Positions 52,000 to 60,641 of a stretch of 64,000 bases of DNA are shown one piece after another. The DNA is taken from the NCBI GenBank assembly GCA_913061235.1, contig CAJXTB010000022.1:51337-115336 (forward strand). The letters run 5' to 3'. This DNA comes from an uncultured Pseudomonadota bacterium. Its GTDB lineage: Bacteria > Myxococcota_A > UBA796 > GCA-2862545. How positions within the stretch are numbered: position 1 is the stretch's first letter; every line of letters begins with the position of its first letter. Below the pieces are notes generated by a model. The model saw nothing but the letters and a program-made list of their open reading frames with translations, searched no databases and was not told where the DNA came from. The position numbers were made by a program, and so were the translations under genes.

Positions 52000-52291
52000 T
52001 GTGCGCTTGCTCCATGTCCGGTCAACCGGATTCGCCCTGACAATCCGAATGAGGGGCTAAGTCGCCCGTCGTCTCGCAAACTTTAGACCGTTCAGCGATG
52101 AGCGCTGAAAATCGGTAAGAATTTGAGGACCCAACATCCCCGTGAACCGAACTGTGAACCGATGACGGTCCAGAGTCAAGCAATCTGTCCGTCATCTGTC
52201 TCAACAAGCCAGGATGCCGACCTGCCTCGGATCACAGGGGAGCCCGCCGAACGCTGGAAACACCGCCATTCACCACTAAATGGCATCGCAA
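52000..52291 (-). promoter_or_regulatory. Upstream region of the CIS operon
   Basis: This 292-base gap, the longest in the window, separates the aminopeptidase stop from the first CIS gene. I see no convincing sigma-70 or sigma-54 promoter. It holds two 9-bp direct repeats GTGAACCGA (52142-52150 and 52154-52162, 12 bases apart) and an inverted repeat CGGATT-N9-AATCCG (52027-52047) about 28 bases before the spike ATG. CAGCG-N5-CGCTG lies between them. These are candidates for regulator binding or a leader structure. Confidence 0.4.
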
Positions 52292-54814
52292 TCACCCCGT
52301 CGAGCGCCCTTCCAATCGATCGACCCGAACCCGTAATTCAGCCTGTTCACGCGCCACCTCTTCGGCGCGCTGCTGTGCCTGGCGTGCGACGCCCAATGCT
52401 TTGCCCGTTGTCCGAATCGATGTTGCGGCTTCGAAAGCCATGCGCATGACGCGGCCATCAGCCGCCGTTGCGTGGACTGTGTCGAGGACCGCCAGCGCTT
52501 TGGCGTCGCCCAGAGTCTTCAACGCATCAATGGCAGCCAAGCTCTCGCGGAAGCCACCTTCGACCAAGATACCTTCAAGGCACTCGCGTACCTCGTCGTT
52601 GCGTGCAGGAAGGTGGCCTGCCAACTCTGCCAGCGCCGCAAAGGCTGCCGCTCGAACGCGCGGACGATGCTCGGCGGTCGCGGCCCTAAACAGGTGCGGG
52701 AAGACGTCTTCACTCCGGGTCTCAGCCAAGCCCGCGAGAGCGCGCCCCGCCACAATGTCGGCCCATGTAGGCCCGGTGTGGACATGTGGCGCGATCACAG
52801 CTGCCACGTTTGGTTGACGTGTTCGGCCCAGGGACTTTAGGGCCGAGCCCAGCAAGTGCGGCGTCTGGGAACTCGAAGCAATGACCCCGCGCAGGGCAGC
52901 GGCAGCCGATTCCGACCGGAAGCCCCCCAATGCATCACATGCAGCGCGCTGAACACGAACATCTGGGTCGACCAGCGCATGTTCAACCAGGAACTTCTCG
53001 GCATCGCTATCGTTGCGCTTTGCAAGAAGCCCCACAAGTTCGCCGCGGACAAAACGACTGCTGTGAGCCGTTGCAGCGGCGTAAACCGATTGCACCGCAG
53101 AAGGATGCCCTGTTTGGACCAACGCCCGAGCTGCACGAACGGACAAAACGGGGCACGAGTCCGAAAGGGTAGCGGTCAGCCAGTCTCGCGGCCCCTTCAG
53201 CGTCAGTTTTCCCAACACCCGGAAGTCCGGGTCGACGCGCACTGATGCAACCCTCTTGGTCACAGGAATGGCTACGCTGCGCTTACGCTCGGAAACTGGA
53301 AGATCGACGGTCTGGGTCGTTCCATCTTCAAAGCAAACCTCAACCCGAAGCGTGAAGGCAAAGGCGTCCTTGCTGACCTTTCCATCCTGTTGCTGTTCGA
53401 GGTCCAAGGCGACAAAGCCATCTTCGTTCTTCAACGTGACCTGTAGGACCGGGTGCCCGGGAGTGTGAATCCACTGCTCGAAGAACGCGCCCAGATTTTC
53501 TCCGGTTGCGTCTTCAAGCGCACGCTGGAAGTCCACAGTGTGGACAGAACCATGGGCGTGTTGGGCCAGATAGCTGCGCACGCCATTCCAGAATGCGTCC
53601 TCTCCAATCTGCGCCTGGAGGGTGGCGAGGACGCTGGCGCCCTTCTGATACAGATGACGGTCAAAAACATCGATGGGCTCGCGGAAGCGATTCTCGACGA
53701 TGGCGCGAACGTAGCGTTCATCGGCTTCAGCGAAGTAATCCCGAGCCAACTTGTAGCGGTACCAAGTCGCTTCGTCAGCGGGCCGTGTGGCGGTAATCCA
53801 CACGCTCTCCATGTACGTTGCCCAAGACTCGTTGAGCCAGCCATGCGACCAGTCAATGCACGTGACCAAATCGCCAAACCACTGATGCGCCAGCTCGTGG
53901 GCGACGAGTGTCTCTGGATCCCACTCGTGGGCTGCACCTTCGGAAACCAAGAGCAGCTCCGTCATTGTGGTGCAGCCGATGTTCTCCATGCCGCCAAACA
54001 CAAAATCATGGACAACGACCTGATCGTAGCGAGCCCAGGGGAAATCGATCCCGGTGCGTTCAGCGAACAACTCAATCATCTCCGGCGTGCGACCCATGGA
54101 GCGTTCTGCTGCCTCGGACTGCCCCTTGGGGAACAAGTACCGAACAGATAGGTCCGACGTTCCGGCGTCGATGACGTCCAACGGCGCGCTGACCGCAGTC
54201 ACCAAGTAGGCCGGCATCGGCTCGGCTTGTTGAAAAGTCGCCATGACCCGCGCGTCATTCGTACCTTCAGCCACGCGAGCACCGTTGGAAAGCAATGTGT
54301 GCCCATCGGGCCCCGTCAGATGAATCGTCCATGCGTGTTTGGTACGGGGATGGTCGTGGCACGGGAAGACGAAGTGGCCGTCTTCATCTTGGCACTGGGT
54401 CCAAGCGGTCTTGGGGCGGTTCGGGAACGCCTGACTCGGACCCGTGAAGTACAGCCCATGCCGCGGGTTGCTCCCCGCCCAGGTCACTGTGAGCTGGGAT
54501 GGACACTCAGCGCTCTGAATGACAAGCGAGCCTTCGGTCAAGCGCCACTCGAGTGGCTCACCGTCGGCCCCCAACACGCTCGACACCTCGACCTCATCTA
54601 GGTCCAGTCGCACTTCCCCATTGTAGATGGGAAGTCCAACCAACGTAATCGTGGCTTTCCCGTCAAAGCTCGCGGTGTCTGGGTAAAGATTCAGCCACAG
54701 CTCAATGTGCTCAATGCGAGTAGAGCGCGACGGGGCGTAGTGCGCACGAACACCAGGTTCGGCAAATGACGACAGGGCGGGTGCACTTCCGTGCCAACAA
54801 GACAGACAGGCCAT
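52292..54814 (-). CDS. M1-family aminopeptidase with C-terminal HEAT-like repeats
   Basis: 840 aa zinc metallopeptidase removing N-terminal residues from peptides. The exopeptidase motif is FGGMENIGC and the zinc site VAHELAHQWFGDLVT with the distal Glu in NESWATYMESVW. The N-terminal beta domain (IEHIELWLNLYPDTASFDGK) is typical. The last 280 residues are repeated helical pairs (VDPDVRVQRAACDALGGFRS and similar), as in HEAT-repeat M1 enzymes of Bacteroidetes and Myxococcota. No signal peptide is visible, so a cytosolic site is likely. Confidence 0.9.
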   Translation of the reverse strand: MACLSCWHGSAPALSSFAEPGVRAHYAPSRSTRIEHIELWLNLYPDTASFDGKATITLVGLPIYNGEVRLDLDEVEVSSVLGADGEPLEWRLTEGSLVIQSAECPSQLTVTWAGSNPRHGLYFTGPSQAFPNRPKTAWTQCQDEDGHFVFPCHDHPRTKHAWTIHLTGPDGHTLLSNGARVAEGTNDARVMATFQQAEPMPAYLVTAVSAPLDVIDAGTSDLSVRYLFPKGQSEAAERSMGRTPEMIELFAERTGIDFPWARYDQVVVHDFVFGGMENIGCTTMTELLLVSEGAAHEWDPETLVAHELAHQWFGDLVTCIDWSHGWLNESWATYMESVWITATRPADEATWYRYKLARDYFAEADERYVRAIVENRFREPIDVFDRHLYQKGASVLATLQAQIGEDAFWNGVRSYLAQHAHGSVHTVDFQRALEDATGENLGAFFEQWIHTPGHPVLQVTLKNEDGFVALDLEQQQDGKVSKDAFAFTLRVEVCFEDGTTQTVDLPVSERKRSVAIPVTKRVASVRVDPDFRVLGKLTLKGPRDWLTATLSDSCPVLSVRAARALVQTGHPSAVQSVYAAATAHSSRFVRGELVGLLAKRNDSDAEKFLVEHALVDPDVRVQRAACDALGGFRSESAAAALRGVIASSSQTPHLLGSALKSLGRTRQPNVAAVIAPHVHTGPTWADIVAGRALAGLAETRSEDVFPHLFRAATAEHRPRVRAAAFAALAELAGHLPARNDEVRECLEGILVEGGFRESLAAIDALKTLGDAKALAVLDTVHATAADGRVMRMAFEAATSIRTTGKALGVARQAQQRAEEVAREQAELRVRVDRLEGRSTG

Positions 54815-54871
54815 GAGTTCTCCGACAGCAGTCGGCTGGCTAACGCAGCGCGTCGACTGGGCGTCGAATGT

Positions 54872-55870
54872 CTACTCCGTTTGACCAACCATTCGCGCAG
54901 TCGCAGCCTGCACCGCATCTGCACTGCCAATCACCAGCGGCGTCCGATCATGCAGCTCGGTAGGGGTGATATCGAGAATACGGGAACGCCCGTCAGTCGC
55001 GGCGCCCCCGGCTCTTTCGGCAATGTACGCCAGCGGGAAAGCTTCGTACAGCAGCCGCAGCTTACCTTCGGGCTTGTCCACCGTGCCTGGGTACAAAAAC
55101 ACACCACCACGAAGCAAATTGCGGTGAAAGTCGGCGACGAGTGAACCAATGTAGCGAGCCGTCCATCCGCCCTCAGCCTTGCAGGTGTCCACATACTCCC
55201 GAACGCCTGGGGTCCATTCATGGGCATACGCTTCGTTGATACTGAAGATCTGCGCACGTTCCGGGTAGCGAATATTCGGATGGCTCAGGAAGAACTCCCC
55301 CACCAATGGGTCCAGAGTGAACCCGTGCACGCCTTGCTCTGTCGCCAAGACCAGCACAGTTCCCGACCCATAAATGAGGTAGCCGGCTGCAACCTGATCA
55401 GTTCCGGGTCGAAGCGCGTCGGCGTCGCCAGCAGGGGTCCCTTCTTCAGAGATGCGGCGAAAAATAGCGAAAATGGTGCCAATGGTAGCGTTCACGTCGA
55501 TATTGGTAGAGCCGTCTAGAGGATCGACGGCGACGACGTACCGACCGCTGTGCCACTGCTCCGGGACACGAACAACACCGCCCTCTTCTTCGGACACGAT
55601 CATGCAGGTGTGACCGCGGTGCTCAAGCGCGCGAATGAACACGTCATTTGCGTACGCATCGAGCTTCTGAACGCGCTCACCCTGGACGTTTGTGGACCCC
55701 GTGGCCCCGAGCATTCCTGACAGGCCTGCGCGGTTCACCCGAGAGGAGATGAGCTTACCAGCCAGAGCAATACTCTGCATCAAGTCCACAAAGGTCCCAG
55801 TTGCACCTGGGTATTCGCGAAGTGTCTCCGTCAGGAAACGGTCGAGTGGAATGCCTTCTTGCGGTGTCAT
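54872..55870 (-). CDS. fbp: Class I fructose-1,6-bisphosphatase
   Basis: 332 aa. Hydrolyses fructose 1,6-bisphosphate to fructose 6-phosphate in gluconeogenesis. The metal-site segments are MIVSEEEGGVV and VAVDPLDGSTNIDVNATIGT, and the substrate site includes RYIGSLVADFHRNLLRGGVF and YPGTVDKPEGKLRLLYEA, all as in the family. Length is normal. The gene lies between the sulfatase-like and the aminopeptidase genes on the same strand, with short gaps of 30 and 57 bases. Confidence 0.93.
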   Translation of the reverse strand: MTPQEGIPLDRFLTETLREYPGATGTFVDLMQSIALAGKLISSRVNRAGLSGMLGATGSTNVQGERVQKLDAYANDVFIRALEHRGHTCMIVSEEEGGVVRVPEQWHSGRYVVAVDPLDGSTNIDVNATIGTIFAIFRRISEEGTPAGDADALRPGTDQVAAGYLIYGSGTVLVLATEQGVHGFTLDPLVGEFFLSHPNIRYPERAQIFSINEAYAHEWTPGVREYVDTCKAEGGWTARYIGSLVADFHRNLLRGGVFLYPGTVDKPEGKLRLLYEAFPLAYIAERAGGAATDGRSRILDITPTELHDRTPLVIGSADAVQAATARMVGQTE

Positions 55871-55900
55871 GCGTCCATCCTTTGCGGCGTGCGCCCAAGT

Positions 55901-57256
55901 CTACGGGTCGTCGGTGTATCCAAGCGCGTGAAGCATGGCGTCCAAGTCTGCTGGAACGTCTGCTCCACTGTCGCCCCAGGCGTCCAATCGGCCGCGCATG
56001 TCCGACCACCAAGCATCGAGCTCTGCGCCAAGTTCAGGGTGAGCTGCTGCGGTCCCGAGCTCGGTGGTCGTGCGAGTGAAGCAGGATGCTTCGAACACGG
56101 GCTTTCGCCTTCCTAGTTCGGTGGCTTGAGCCGTCCCGTCTCCGTAGTCATGTAGACAGGCTGCCGACTCGCTGAACACAGCACCACGCTCCGTGTCCGA
56201 GAACATCGTGGCGGAAAAGGCGCGCTCCCGGCCCGTTGGCACCGCAGCATCACGAACCGAAGCCGCAAGCGATTGCCCCTCCCATGAACCGGCACCAAGC
56301 TCCCCCATGAGGTCCATTAGGGTTGGAGCGATGTCTACCTGGGACGCCAGCCCTTGGATGCGCCCCGAGTCGACGCCCACGCCCGTCATGGTCCAGACGA
56401 GCTTGGTGGTGCTCGGGTACAGATACCGTCCGTGACCCCGACCATGATGGGTGGGCCAGATCAGGCCTTCCCCATGGTCATTGACCACGACAAACACCGA
56501 GTTTTCCGGAGTAATATCGCGTTCAGCGAGCCCTACTATCAGGGCACTAACTGCGGCATCCAGCTTGCGGAGCATGGCTCGATAACGCCCAACGCGCAGG
56601 GGTTCGTTGGAGTGTCGCCATGGCCTACCGGTGCGCCTAGACACGTCAAAAGGCTGATGCGCGTCTACGTAGACCGCTTGCACATACACTGGCGTGTCTG
56701 CGGGCCGGTCGTCGAGGCTGGCGAGTACCGATTCAGAGACCTCCAGACCAGGAATCTTTTCTACGCCTTGTCGCCAGGTTTCGGAAAGGTTGTTGAAGTC
56801 GTCAAATCCTTGATCAAACCCGAAAACGCGAGAGACATTGGGGTTGGCACTGCGAGCAACAGTGTAGAAGCCCAACGCATCGAGGTGCTCACTGAGCAGT
56901 GTAGCAGTCTCAGGTACCACCCGATTGCTTCGCTTTGGCAGGGGTTCAAGAAGGCCAAGGGTGCCAGGATGGGCGCCGCTCACAATCGCCGTGACAGCAG
57001 GGCGAGTCCAAGGTGCTGCTGTGATTCCGTCCTCAAACACGACACCATCCGCCATCGCAGCCTGCAGCGAGGGCATGGTGTCGAAGCTATCTGAGAACCA
57101 TGGGGTCATGTCGGCCCGGGTGCTGCACAGGACGATGAGTACGACATTGGGCAGGTCATCTCGAACCACCGTGGGTCCAGAGCGCCACACCCACACGGTG
57201 GCAACGACGACAACGACGCCAGCAGTCGTGAGTAGTGCGGCGAGTGCTCGCTTCAT
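55901..57256 (-). CDS. Degenerate sulfatase-like protein (membrane-anchored)
   Basis: 451 aa from the ATG at 57256, which overlaps the hydrolase stop (ATGA). An N-terminal TM anchor (ALAALLTTAGVVVVVATVWVW) leads to an alkaline phosphatase-superfamily domain. The nucleophile segment APWTRPAVTAIVSG again has Thr instead of Cys/Ser, and the first metal Asp is replaced (VLIVLCSTRADM where active members have VxxDTLRxD). VVVNDHGEGL keeps the second metal motif. It resembles the 12-kb sulfatase-like protein in pattern but is probably impaired or altered in catalysis. Confidence 0.75.
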   Translation of the reverse strand: MKRALAALLTTAGVVVVVATVWVWRSGPTVVRDDLPNVVLIVLCSTRADMTPWFSDSFDTMPSLQAAMADGVVFEDGITAAPWTRPAVTAIVSGAHPGTLGLLEPLPKRSNRVVPETATLLSEHLDALGFYTVARSANPNVSRVFGFDQGFDDFNNLSETWRQGVEKIPGLEVSESVLASLDDRPADTPVYVQAVYVDAHQPFDVSRRTGRPWRHSNEPLRVGRYRAMLRKLDAAVSALIVGLAERDITPENSVFVVVNDHGEGLIWPTHHGRGHGRYLYPSTTKLVWTMTGVGVDSGRIQGLASQVDIAPTLMDLMGELGAGSWEGQSLAASVRDAAVPTGRERAFSATMFSDTERGAVFSESAACLHDYGDGTAQATELGRRKPVFEASCFTRTTTELGTAAAHPELGAELDAWWSDMRGRLDAWGDSGADVPADLDAMLHALGYTDDP

Positions 57257-58263
57257 GACCGCTCCAAGAGCCACGTCGTCAGCAGAGGCCAGACAACTGC
57301 CGGGGCCCGGTCGCCGAGGACGATGTCAACATGCCCCCAATGCCGTTCGTACTCAAAAGGTTCGAGCACCACGAGCGTCTTGTCATCCGTGGCGGCGTCG
57401 TCAAAACAAGGCTGAGCATCCACAGGTCGCGCAAGAGGGTCGGCATCCCCGCTCACCACGAGAAGCGGAACGTTGGTCTCGCGAAACGCCTTGGCGTACG
57501 GGAATGGCACGCCGCGCGCCCAACTACACAGCTCCAGCCAGACTTCAAGACTCGTCCAGTCAAAGCCATCGCGCAGCCGCTCTTCAAGCACGTCCCGCCG
57601 CATAGACCCAGGCACCCAGCCAGCGAGAGGCAATCCGTACCCTGCGATATCGGTCAGGCTGTACAGGCGCCCCAGCACGTCCCCTGCCCAGCCCGTCGAG
57701 ACGCGAACGCGCCCGTGGCGCAATACCGTCTCCGCCTTTACCGAGACGCGCGCAATGCCTCGGAGAGCGCGATTGGACGTTGCAAATGCGTACACGCCGG
57801 CCAAGTGGACGACGCCCGCGAGTGGTGTCACCGTTGATGCACCAACGGCGGCAGCGGCCCCTAGCGAGTGTCCCAAGACGAACGGAGGGGTGGGCAAGCT
57901 CTCGGCAACGCGCTGAATGTCCTGAACATAGTCAGAAAAGGCCGTGGCATTCGACGCCCCAAGTTCGCGGGAGCGCCCGTGACCTCGCAGCTCAAGGTTG
58001 ATGGTTGCGAGCCCATGTTCCGCGAAAAAGGCGGGTAACGAGCGCTGGCTGACCTGCCACGTGTGCCGGTTCTGGGCGAGTCCATGCACCAACACGACTG
58101 TTGCACGCACCGGCCCAGATGCCGGAGCAGTATAGGTCGCGGCTAATGGGGGCGACGCCTCTGTACGCGGCCAGGACCATCGCTCGGTGCGCACCCGTAC
58201 GGACCGACCGTCATCGACCGTCTCTTCCGTGACCTGCGGGTTCGCAATGGCGTACTGTGGCAT
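57253..58263 (-). CDS. Alpha/beta hydrolase
   Basis: 336 aa. The oxyanion region is VVLVHGLAQNRHTW, the nucleophile elbow VLGHSLGAAA, the acid is in VVSGDADPLA and the catalytic His in HWGHVDIVLG. ELRGHGRSRELG is the usual beta4 segment. The order fits a lipase/esterase or acyltransferase-like serine hydrolase without signal peptide. It is translationally coupled to the sulfatase-like gene. Substrate unknown. Confidence 0.85.
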   Translation of the reverse strand: MPQYAIANPQVTEETVDDGRSVRVRTERWSWPRTEASPPLAATYTAPASGPVRATVVLVHGLAQNRHTWQVSQRSLPAFFAEHGLATINLELRGHGRSRELGASNATAFSDYVQDIQRVAESLPTPPFVLGHSLGAAAAVGASTVTPLAGVVHLAGVYAFATSNRALRGIARVSVKAETVLRHGRVRVSTGWAGDVLGRLYSLTDIAGYGLPLAGWVPGSMRRDVLEERLRDGFDWTSLEVWLELCSWARGVPFPYAKAFRETNVPLLVVSGDADPLARPVDAQPCFDDAATDDKTLVVLEPFEYERHWGHVDIVLGDRAPAVVWPLLTTWLLERS

Positions 58264-58301
58264 CCCGGCCCGCCTATCACCTCCAACGCTCCGGAGTGCC
58301 C

Positions 58302-60635
58302 GTGACCGCGCCCGTTCCGCACAATCAAACCCGTCGCCGCGTTTCCACTAGCGCCTTCGGCAACGTCAACTCCGATGAATTGCCAGCACCCGACGGCATC
58401 ATCGGCCACGCTCGTGCCATTGAAGCATTGACCTTAGGCCTGTCCATTCGGTCGGATGGCTACCACACCTTCGCGATGGGACGTCCCAGCGTGGGCATCC
58501 AATCCATGGTGCATGCAACCGTGGAATCGGTGGCCACAACGCGGCCACCAGCGCCCGACACCGTGCTGCTGCACAACTTCAACGACCCACGCCAGCCCTT
58601 CGCGGTGCGCTTGCCAAACGGGACCGGCCCGCTCTTCCAGCAGGCCATGGAAGATGCGCTGGAGAAGGCATCCCGTTCCGTGCCAGCCGCCTTCGCCCAT
58701 GACGCATACCAAGTAGCAAAGCGGGTGGTTGTGGGTCGGGAACAGGCCCGAAGCGCCAGCCTATTCCAGCAGTTTCAGCAGACCGCACGTGGCATCGGTG
58801 TCGCAGTTCAACGCAAAGACGACACACTGATCGTCGCACCTCTGGATGGGGACACCGTTCTCGATGCTGCCGCGTTTGAAGCCCTGCCGGACGACAAGAA
58901 GGCGCCGCTACAGCAAGCGATGGAGCGCGTTCAACATCAGATGACCGCGCTCGCCAGCCAAGAGCGGGAGCGAATGCAAGAAGTTGCCGAAGCCACGTCG
59001 AAGCTAGACCTTCGGACCGCCGCCTCTGGAACGCGCTCGCTGTTCAACGCACTCAAAGACGCCTGGCCCCATCCGCAGCTGCAGCCGTGGTTCAGTCAGG
59101 CAGAGTCCGCATTGGTCCACGAAGGCCCCGATGTCTACAGCGAAGACCTGACGCCGTGGACCGTCAATGTCCTAGTCACCAACGACCCCGACCACGGAGC
59201 TCCGGTCATTGATGTCGACGAGCCCGCCTGGCCAGCACTCGCAGGACGCGTCGAACACATGCCTATCAACGGGGCTTTGAGCACCAACCACACCCTGGTA
59301 AGAGCGGGCGCGCTCCATCAGGCCCACGGCGGGTTCCTGATTGTGGAGGCCCGGCGGCTGCTGTCGCATTCGGGCGCGTGGATGGGACTAAAGCGAGCAC
59401 TTCGGCAACAGCTCATCCGCACCGAAGCGCCGACTCCAGAAGCAGGCGTAGCAAACGCCGTCACTCTCGAGCCAGCACCCATGCCGCTGGATGTCGACGT
59501 CGTCCTCATTGGTACACATTCCGAATACCGAACCCTGACCTCCAACGACCCAGACTTCGCACTGCTCTTCGGCGTAGCTGCCGAGTTCGAAGACGACATG
59601 CCGTGGACCGACGACAACGTCGGCCTACTTGCCGTGCGCCTAGCGGACCTGGGCCGGCGCGATGAGGTTCATCCCCTCACCCCCGGCGCAATGGCCGCAT
59701 TGATCGAGCACGCTGGCCGCATGGCCGCGAACCAAGACCGCTTGTCGTTGGCCATTGAGCCCCTTCGCCGCATCCACCGTGAGGCGAACTTCCTTGCCAC
59801 TGCAGATGACGAAGAGCGAGTGGGTAGCAAACATATCAGCTGTGCTATCGAAGCTCAGCGTCGCCGAGAGGGCGGGGCGGCTGAGCGCAGTCGTCGCGGG
59901 TACCTCGACGGCAGCGTTCGAGTACGTACGGATGGTAGCTCTATCGGCGAGGTCAACGCCCTGGCGGTCCTCTCGACCGGACGCATGCGTTTCGGCATGG
60001 CCAGTCGCATCTCTGCACGAGCGTGGCCAGGACGGGGGGCTGTCATCAACATTGAGGGAGAGTCCGGTCTATCCGGCTCCTTCCATGACAAAGGAATCCT
60101 TGTCTTGACTGGGCTTCTCGGCGGCCGCTACGCCACGAATGTACCGCTATGCGTGACCGCTACCTTGGTATTCGAGCAGAGCTACACACCTGTGGATGGC
60201 GACAGTGCGTCCATGGCCGAGACCATAGCCGTGCTCTCTTCGCTGTCAGGGGTACCGGTGCTTCAGGGCCGCGCGATTACCGGGTCTGTCGACCAGAACG
60301 GCGGCGCCCAGGCTATCGGCGGTGTAAACGACAAGATCGAAGGGTTCTTTGACCTGTGCAGCGCTCGAACGCTCACTGGTCAGCAAGGCGTTGTCATTCC
60401 GCGAGCCAACGTCTCCGACCTAATGCTCCGACAAGACATCGTAGACGCGATTCGAGATGGCCAATTCCAAATTTGGCCCATGGACACTGTCGATGACGCA
60501 TTCGAGGTTCTGACTGGCGTACCCGCTGGTACCCCTGCAGACGATGGAAGCTTTGCGACCGGAACGCCAAATGACGCGGTGCGAGAGTGCCTAGCGAAGT
60601 TCGCAGACATCATGAGGCAATACGCAGGCACGTGA
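58302..60635 (+). CDS. Lon-like Ser/Lys protease with degenerate ATPase site
   Basis: 777 aa. The GTG at 58302 (GGAG 5 bases upstream) is preferred to an ATG at 58257 that lies inside the divergent gene. The N-terminal half matches LonB/LonC-type AAA_32 proteins (DGIIGHARAIEALTLGLSIR, GYHTFAMGRPSVGIQS, AHGGFLIVEARRLL). The P-loop reads GRPSVGIQS, without the Gly-Lys-Ser/Thr of an active Walker A. The protease domain keeps the catalytic Ser in DGDSASMAET and Lys in GGVNDKIEGFFD. It may be an ATP-independent Lon (LonC-like) or rely on a partner. Confidence 0.85.
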   Translation: MTAPVPHNQTRRRVSTSAFGNVNSDELPAPDGIIGHARAIEALTLGLSIRSDGYHTFAMGRPSVGIQSMVHATVESVATTRPPAPDTVLLHNFNDPRQPFAVRLPNGTGPLFQQAMEDALEKASRSVPAAFAHDAYQVAKRVVVGREQARSASLFQQFQQTARGIGVAVQRKDDTLIVAPLDGDTVLDAAAFEALPDDKKAPLQQAMERVQHQMTALASQERERMQEVAEATSKLDLRTAASGTRSLFNALKDAWPHPQLQPWFSQAESALVHEGPDVYSEDLTPWTVNVLVTNDPDHGAPVIDVDEPAWPALAGRVEHMPINGALSTNHTLVRAGALHQAHGGFLIVEARRLLSHSGAWMGLKRALRQQLIRTEAPTPEAGVANAVTLEPAPMPLDVDVVLIGTHSEYRTLTSNDPDFALLFGVAAEFEDDMPWTDDNVGLLAVRLADLGRRDEVHPLTPGAMAALIEHAGRMAANQDRLSLAIEPLRRIHREANFLATADDEERVGSKHISCAIEAQRRREGGAAERSRRGYLDGSVRVRTDGSSIGEVNALAVLSTGRMRFGMASRISARAWPGRGAVINIEGESGLSGSFHDKGILVLTGLLGGRYATNVPLCVTATLVFEQSYTPVDGDSASMAETIAVLSSLSGVPVLQGRAITGSVDQNGGAQAIGGVNDKIEGFFDLCSARTLTGQQGVVIPRANVSDLMLRQDIVDAIRDGQFQIWPMDTVDDAFEVLTGVPAGTPADDGSFATGTPNDAVRECLAKFADIMRQYAGT

Positions 60636-60641
60636 TGGTGG

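Noticed and set aside
52022..52207. 61-aa leader frame before the CIS operon
   Set aside because: No ribosome site and no conserved feature; treated as untranslated.
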